24,258 nt of DNA from Chara braunii (taxonomy: Eukaryota > Streptophyta > Charophyceae > Charales > Characeae): assembly GCA_003427395.1 (NCBI GenBank), contig BFEA01000087.1, positions 3,275,052-3,299,309 of the forward strand, read 5' to 3'. The translations under genes were made by a program, and so were the position numbers. Numbering within the stretch: position 1 is the stretch's first letter; every line of letters begins with the position of its first letter. This document shows, piece after piece, positions 1 through 24,258 of the stretch. The notes beneath the pieces are model-generated. The model made no database searches, was not told where the DNA came from, and was given only the letters and a program-made list of their open reading frames with translations.

Positions 1-71
<71 letters not shown>
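1..71. repeat. (GA)n microsatellite at the window edge
   Basis: An uninterrupted GA dinucleotide run that probably continues beyond the window. Confidence 0.98.
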
Positions 72-73
<2 letters not shown>

Positions 74-877
74 TCCGAGTGCGTCATTAGTTCATGTGTC
101 GGAGATGGTAACCTTCTATCCATGGTTCCCACGGCATGATGCGAACTCGGATATACTGTCACATATCAGCTTCCTCATAACAGGAACTTGCTATGTGCTT
201 GGAATCAGATCAACCTCAGCCCCAAACTGCTCACCCTTCATCACTCCACTTCCTTTCTTCTTCTTCTTCTTCTTCTTCTTCGTCGTCGTCATCGTCGTCG
301 TCGTCTTCTTTTAATGATCCTTGCACAGGTTCACCTACGGTGACAATGTTACGACTGCTCCTTCCTGTGAATGATAAGGTTCGATGAACGTCTCACAGCA
401 CCCCCAGCGGCAAACCGCCAAGATCCCCGTGATCCAGAAACTTCACCGGACCTATAGATGGAACAGCCAACAATCGGCCTCTACTCGGGGAGGCTGCTAC
501 TATCAACCCCCCCCCTCCTCTCTTAGTATACCCAGTCTGGCCTTGATTAAAAAAAAAAAAAAAACGACCGATGGGTGGTGTGTACAAAGGGCAGGGACAT
601 AATCCGTGTGAGCCAACGACTTGCGCACTCTTCATCACTCCAGTCCCATTTCTTTCTTTTGCGTCAGTTTTTCCTTTCCCCTTCCACACTTTTACAAATG
701 AACAAAATTGTGCAGTCACTTGGAAATTGGAGTCTTCATCCCCCTCCTCCCCCTCCCTCCCCTCCTCCCCCCTCCTCCCCTCCTCAGCGACGGTTTCTAG
801 AATATCCTCAAAACATCATTGCGAAGGAGAGATTATTCCCCGCCACCTATCTGTATTGCTGCTCTGGGTCCCATAGC
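72..877. other. No gene seen; simple repeats
   Basis: Contains a (CTT)n/(CGT)n stretch (about 256-311), a poly(A) run near 548 and C/T-rich DNA (740-785). Open frames are Ser- or Pro-rich products of these. Confidence 0.6.
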
Positions 878-1000
878 AAGAACTACCTTCTTCCCCCGAA
901 TACAACGTACGATCAATAAATAGGTGTATTTGCCACATCTTTCAGTCTAAATACAGCTATAATGACCGTATGCTGTACGCGGGGGAAGAAGGTAGTTCTT
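878..1000. mobile_element. Foldback MITE, copy 1
   Basis: Near-perfect long hairpin: AAGAACTACCTTCTTCCCCC at 878-897 is the reverse complement of the sequence ending at 1000. Pairing continues inwards to about GTATTTG / CTAAATAC around a loop containing CTTTCAGT. It shares this loop and inner arm with the copies near 13434 and 13953. Confidence 0.8.
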
Positions 1001-2108
1001 CATCATAGCATCAGGTACTCCCGAGTCCTGTTAAAAAATGGATGACATGGGGGAAGACACGGGCTGAATGATAATGTTGACCATGATGATGATGATGATG
1101 ATTGACAAGGAAAATCAGTCCCTGCTCACTTCCTTCCTCTCCCACATTGCGCTCCTCTTGCTCCCGAAGTGCATTCCGTGGATTAGTCGGCAATTAGAGG
1201 AGTGGTGATGAAGACGTAACTTCAGCTGACCGCCTTTATATGAACCCTGTGCGCTAAATGATTTTCATTTTGAAATAATCAAATTACGAAAACAATTCAA
1301 AAAAAAATCTGAAAAAAAGGAAAACAAACAAAAAAAAGGGCGAAGCTTACCCTATATTTATTCATTTATCGAATTTCATTTCGAGAGAAGTTAAAAAAGG
1401 AAATCCAATTAAAGACATGCTGCCTGTAGGCCCCTTTCTCCACAAACTGGGCGATGCGGATTAGGCTCTAAAATTCTAAATACCATCTTGAATTCATTTG
1501 CCACAAGCATCGCCAAACAATTGCTGTCAGTGATCGGACGACAGGGGGGAAGACATGGCGGAACAATGCGCTGAATCAAAAGAAGAGAAGGAAAAGAAAA
1601 AGAATGCATTGGGCTGGGTGATGACGATGAGGACGATGTTGAAAAAAAAAAAAAAAAAAAAAGACGATGACGACGATGATGATAATGATGATTGATTAGG
1701 AAGATCAGTTTCTGTGATCCGTGCTCCCGAGGTGCGTTTTCTTTTGTGGATCACCCACCCAGCCATGCCCGCGTTACTCTGCGCCCCATGTGCACCAATG
1801 ATTTGCAGCAAAATCAACAGTTGACTTCTTTCTGCCGGCGGCCTCTCTCACGAGGCTAGACTCCTGCCGCTAGCCGAGACACATGTAGAGGGGTAATGCC
1901 GGGCCGCGGCAATTTTCATGCTTATTCTACGCCGCTAATCTGATTAGCTTCTTGTTTTTTTTTTTTTTTTTTTTTTTTTTGTGAATTCACTATTGTCAAA
2001 CTGTGTGACTTGTCGATTGCCGGAGTTCGAGTGACGATGTTTCTGTCGCTTGGATGTGTCTGCGCTCACGTGGACAGTGTTCTCTCTATGCAACCTTTCA
2101 CACGACCT
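1001..2108. other. No gene seen; AT-rich and simple repeats
   Basis: Two (ATG)n stretches (1084-1102 and about 1663-1691), poly(A) at 1641-1662 and a 27-base poly(T) from about 1954. This is downstream of the RLK. An AATAAA on the minus strand near 1355 is the only poly(A)-signal-like hexamer noticed and is too far away to assign. Confidence 0.5.
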
Positions 2109-2534
2109 TTCTCTCTGAAGCCTGTGCACGAAGGAGTATGTTCAGCAGCATCAACGGACGGAAAGATTCTGCTGACGATATTTTGTCTGTTCTCTGAAGC
2201 CTGTGCACCAAGGATTTGCAGAAAAATCAACGGAAACATCATCGGACGGAAAGATTCTGCTGACGATATTTTGTTCTCTGAAGCCTGCGCACCACGGATT
2301 TGCAGAAAAATCAACGGACAGAAAGATTCTGCTGACGATATTTTGTTCTCTGAAGCCTGCGCACCAAGGCTTTGCAGAAAAATCAACGGGCGGAAAGATT
2401 CTGCTGACGATATTTTGTTTGTTCTCTGAAGCCTGCGCACCAAGGCTTTGCAGAAACATCACCCGACGGAAAGATTCTGCTGACGATATTTTGTTTGTTC
2501 TCTGAAGCCTGCGCACCAAGGATTTGCAGAAAAA

Positions 2535-2540
<6 letters not shown>
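2109..2540. repeat. 72-84 bp minisatellite, six units, next to the RLK stop
   Basis: Units start TTCTCTGAAGCCTG at about 2109, 2190, 2274, 2346, 2422 and 2498 (the last partial). Each contains GATTTGCAGAAAAATCAACG and AAGATTCTGCTGACGATATT. Units three to six are closest. The third unit is 72 bases (24 codons), so frames stay open over several units on both strands, which explains the repeated peptides there. The RLK TGA falls inside the last unit, so on the minus strand the array is immediately 3' of the coding sequence. Confidence 0.9.
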
Positions 2541-23097
<20,557 letters not shown>

Positions 23098-23269
23098 CTG
23101 TGCAGAATGTCAAAGCACATGTCAAATAGTAAAGAAAAATGTGCAACACCTTTTTTCTTTGATAGACATGGGAAAATATGATTCTATCATTCTAGGAAAC
23201 AAGTCACCAACATAGATTATTGGTGTTCTGTACAACCAATTCATTACTATTTATGTTGATATTATTAGT

Positions 23270-23311
23270 AATTTATTACCATTAACTTGAAGCCTTGAAG
23301 GCAAACCTGGA

Positions 23312-23379
<68 letters not shown>

Positions 23380-23423
23380 ATAATTTATCACCATTAATTT
23401 GAAGCCTTGAAGGCAAACCTGGA

Positions 23424-23480
<57 letters not shown>
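23270..23480. repeat. Tandem duplication including a (CT)n tract
   Basis: A flank of about 48 bases, ending TTGAAGCCTTGAAGGCAAAC plus CTGGAACAAT, precedes each of two (CT)n tracts (23317-23378 and 23428-23480). The two flanks differ at only a few bases. Confidence 0.85.
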
Positions 23481-23482
<2 letters not shown>

Positions 23483-23672
23483 AGCGCGCAAGCGCGTGCA
23501 GGTGCTCTCGATGTCGCCTCTCCCGCTCGCATCATCTCTTGAAGTTCCCTCTCAGCCCCTTTCGCACCATCTCTCTCTCTCTCTCTCTCTTGCCCGGAAT
23601 TGTCCCACATGAATGGCAGCGCTATTGAAATATCCCAAGGCCTATGCACAGCAAATATTTGTCTGTTCCCAC

Positions 23673-23758
23673 TGCCTGCTATCAGAAGACCTACAAAGAA
23701 CCCAATAATTCCAATCGACGATCGCGGCAAAAGATAGGCGGAGGTCGGCACACAGCAT
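23673..23758 (-). CDS. Possible RLK transmembrane exon (tentative)
   Basis: After a good minus-strand acceptor (CTGTTTTCTTCAG, AG at 23760-23759) one frame reads PRSS followed by the hydrophobic run IGIIGFFVGLLIAG (23674-23715), the kind of segment expected just before the juxtamembrane region of an RLK. A GTGGGA donor at 23672-23671 would end the exon in phase 1, which fits the next exon, which begins with two bases of a split codon. A second donor (GTGCGA at 23567-23566) also gives phase 1 and would add a longer ERERER stretch. The hydrophobic segment is short at about 14-16 residues. The exon is inferred from position, phase and hydropathy only. Confidence 0.3.
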
Positions 23759-24191
23759 CTGAAGAAAACAGACCCCGAGGCCGACAGGCTTTGGAGGGTT
23801 GTAGGGGATGTACTGTGTGGAGAGGGAGGGAGGGAGAGGGAGAGAGTGCCAGAGAGAGAGCGAGAGAGAAAGAAGCTGCATGTGTTTTTGTGACTAATAA
23901 AGAGTGTGTAGGTGCATGTGCATGTGTGTGTGTGTGTGTTTCAAAAACCCTGAAGTCTCCCTCTCTCATTCCATCCATAAATCATCACAAACCATCCATG
24001 AAACACAAAAAGGTGTAGATAGGTTGGCCACGTTTGTGTGGTTAAGCGCCAAGTGCCCAGACACCCGTCTGCCAGTAAAGTGGCACACTTGCAGAAATTA
24101 TATATATATAGTATTATATATCGTCAAATAGAACTGCCCGGTAAACCGTAGGCAGAGAGGGAGAAGAGGACAACAAATGAGGGGCTGTGAC
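23759..24191. other. Probable upstream RLK intron; no gene seen
   Basis: Purine-rich DNA (23815-23875), a short (GT)n tract (about 23922-23939) and an (AT)n patch near 24100. The sequence next to the hammerhead (24160-24191, minus strand) resembles that following hammerhead copy 2. Confidence 0.4.
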
Positions 24192-24247
24192 AAACTGTTT
24201 CGTCGGAGTTTCACCGACTCATCAGGAGGCTGAACCCTCAACAGTCT
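24192..24247 (-). ncRNA. Type III hammerhead ribozyme (intact-looking)
   Basis: Read on the minus strand, stem III 5' strand AGACUGU (24247-24241) pairs with ACAGUUU (24198-24192), seven pairs including one G-U. Cleavage site is GUU with U17 at 24240. Stem I GAGG/CCUC closes a GUUCAG loop. The core CUGAUGA (24225-24219) and GAAA (24201-24198) are complete. Stem II GUCGG/CCGAC is perfect with loop UGAAACU. UUCA in loop I and UGAA in loop II are complementary, fitting the loop-loop contact that activates natural hammerheads. Type III hammerheads are typical of plant retrozymes. The sense is the same as the RLK. Cleavage would be between 24240 and 24239. Confidence 0.85.
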
Positions 24248-24258
24248 GCAGAATCCCC

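Noticed and set aside
2168-2250. Hammerhead core in the minisatellite (CTGACGA followed by GGAAAC)
   Set aside because: No stem II can form next to the core, and GAAAC is in only one unit.

Overview
The window reads as nuclear DNA of a streptophyte (plant-lineage) genome. The evidence is one multi-exon plant-type receptor-like kinase (RLK) with the activation-segment signature GTPGYLDPEY, GT-AG introns of 0.5-6 kb, snRNA retropseudogenes, tRNA-derived SINEs and many microsatellites. A charophyte alga such as Chara would fit the long repeat-filled introns and plant-style kinase, but that is an inference.

The only gene I can support lies on the minus strand. Seven exons (22919-23097, 16641-16730, 12677-12797, 10021-10125, 9329-9478, 7637-7770, 2535-2939) join in frame with matching intron phases. 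They encode an apparently complete Ser/Thr kinase domain (glycine loop, AAVK lysine, HRDIK, DFG, GYLDPEY, DVYSFG, KRPRM) and a 3' end with a stop. The 5' exons (ectodomain) lie outside the window. A possible transmembrane exon is at about 23673-23758.

The rest is intronic and downstream DNA full of small mobile and repeated elements. There are three copies of a tRNA-derived SINE (7305-7480, 7994-8469, 8910-9064) and one U2 and two U6 snRNA pseudogenes. There is also a foldback-MITE family (878-1000, 13434-13549, 13953-14041, 15733-15776), a 470-bp TIR element (10312-10781), several minisatellites and long (GA)n/(CA)n tracts.

The most interesting content is a dispersed family of hammerhead ribozyme motifs. 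An intact-looking type III hammerhead lies at 24192-24247 (minus strand, the same sense as the RLK). Two decayed relatives lie at 20132-20186 and 18784-18838 (plus). A different, minimal Penelope-type hammerhead-like motif lies at 8089-8141, inside an insertion in a SINE. The three type III copies share flanking sequence, which suggests a retrozyme-like non-autonomous element.

Part of the window is an assembly artefact. A 19-base Nextera/Tn5 mosaic-end adapter (21226-21244) is followed by a copy of 17124-18718 that looks exact (21241-22835), ending in a single N inside a (GA)n tract. The geometry fits a circularised mate-pair fragment of about 4.1 kb used to fill a microsatellite gap. Positions 21226-22836 should not be read as genomic DNA.
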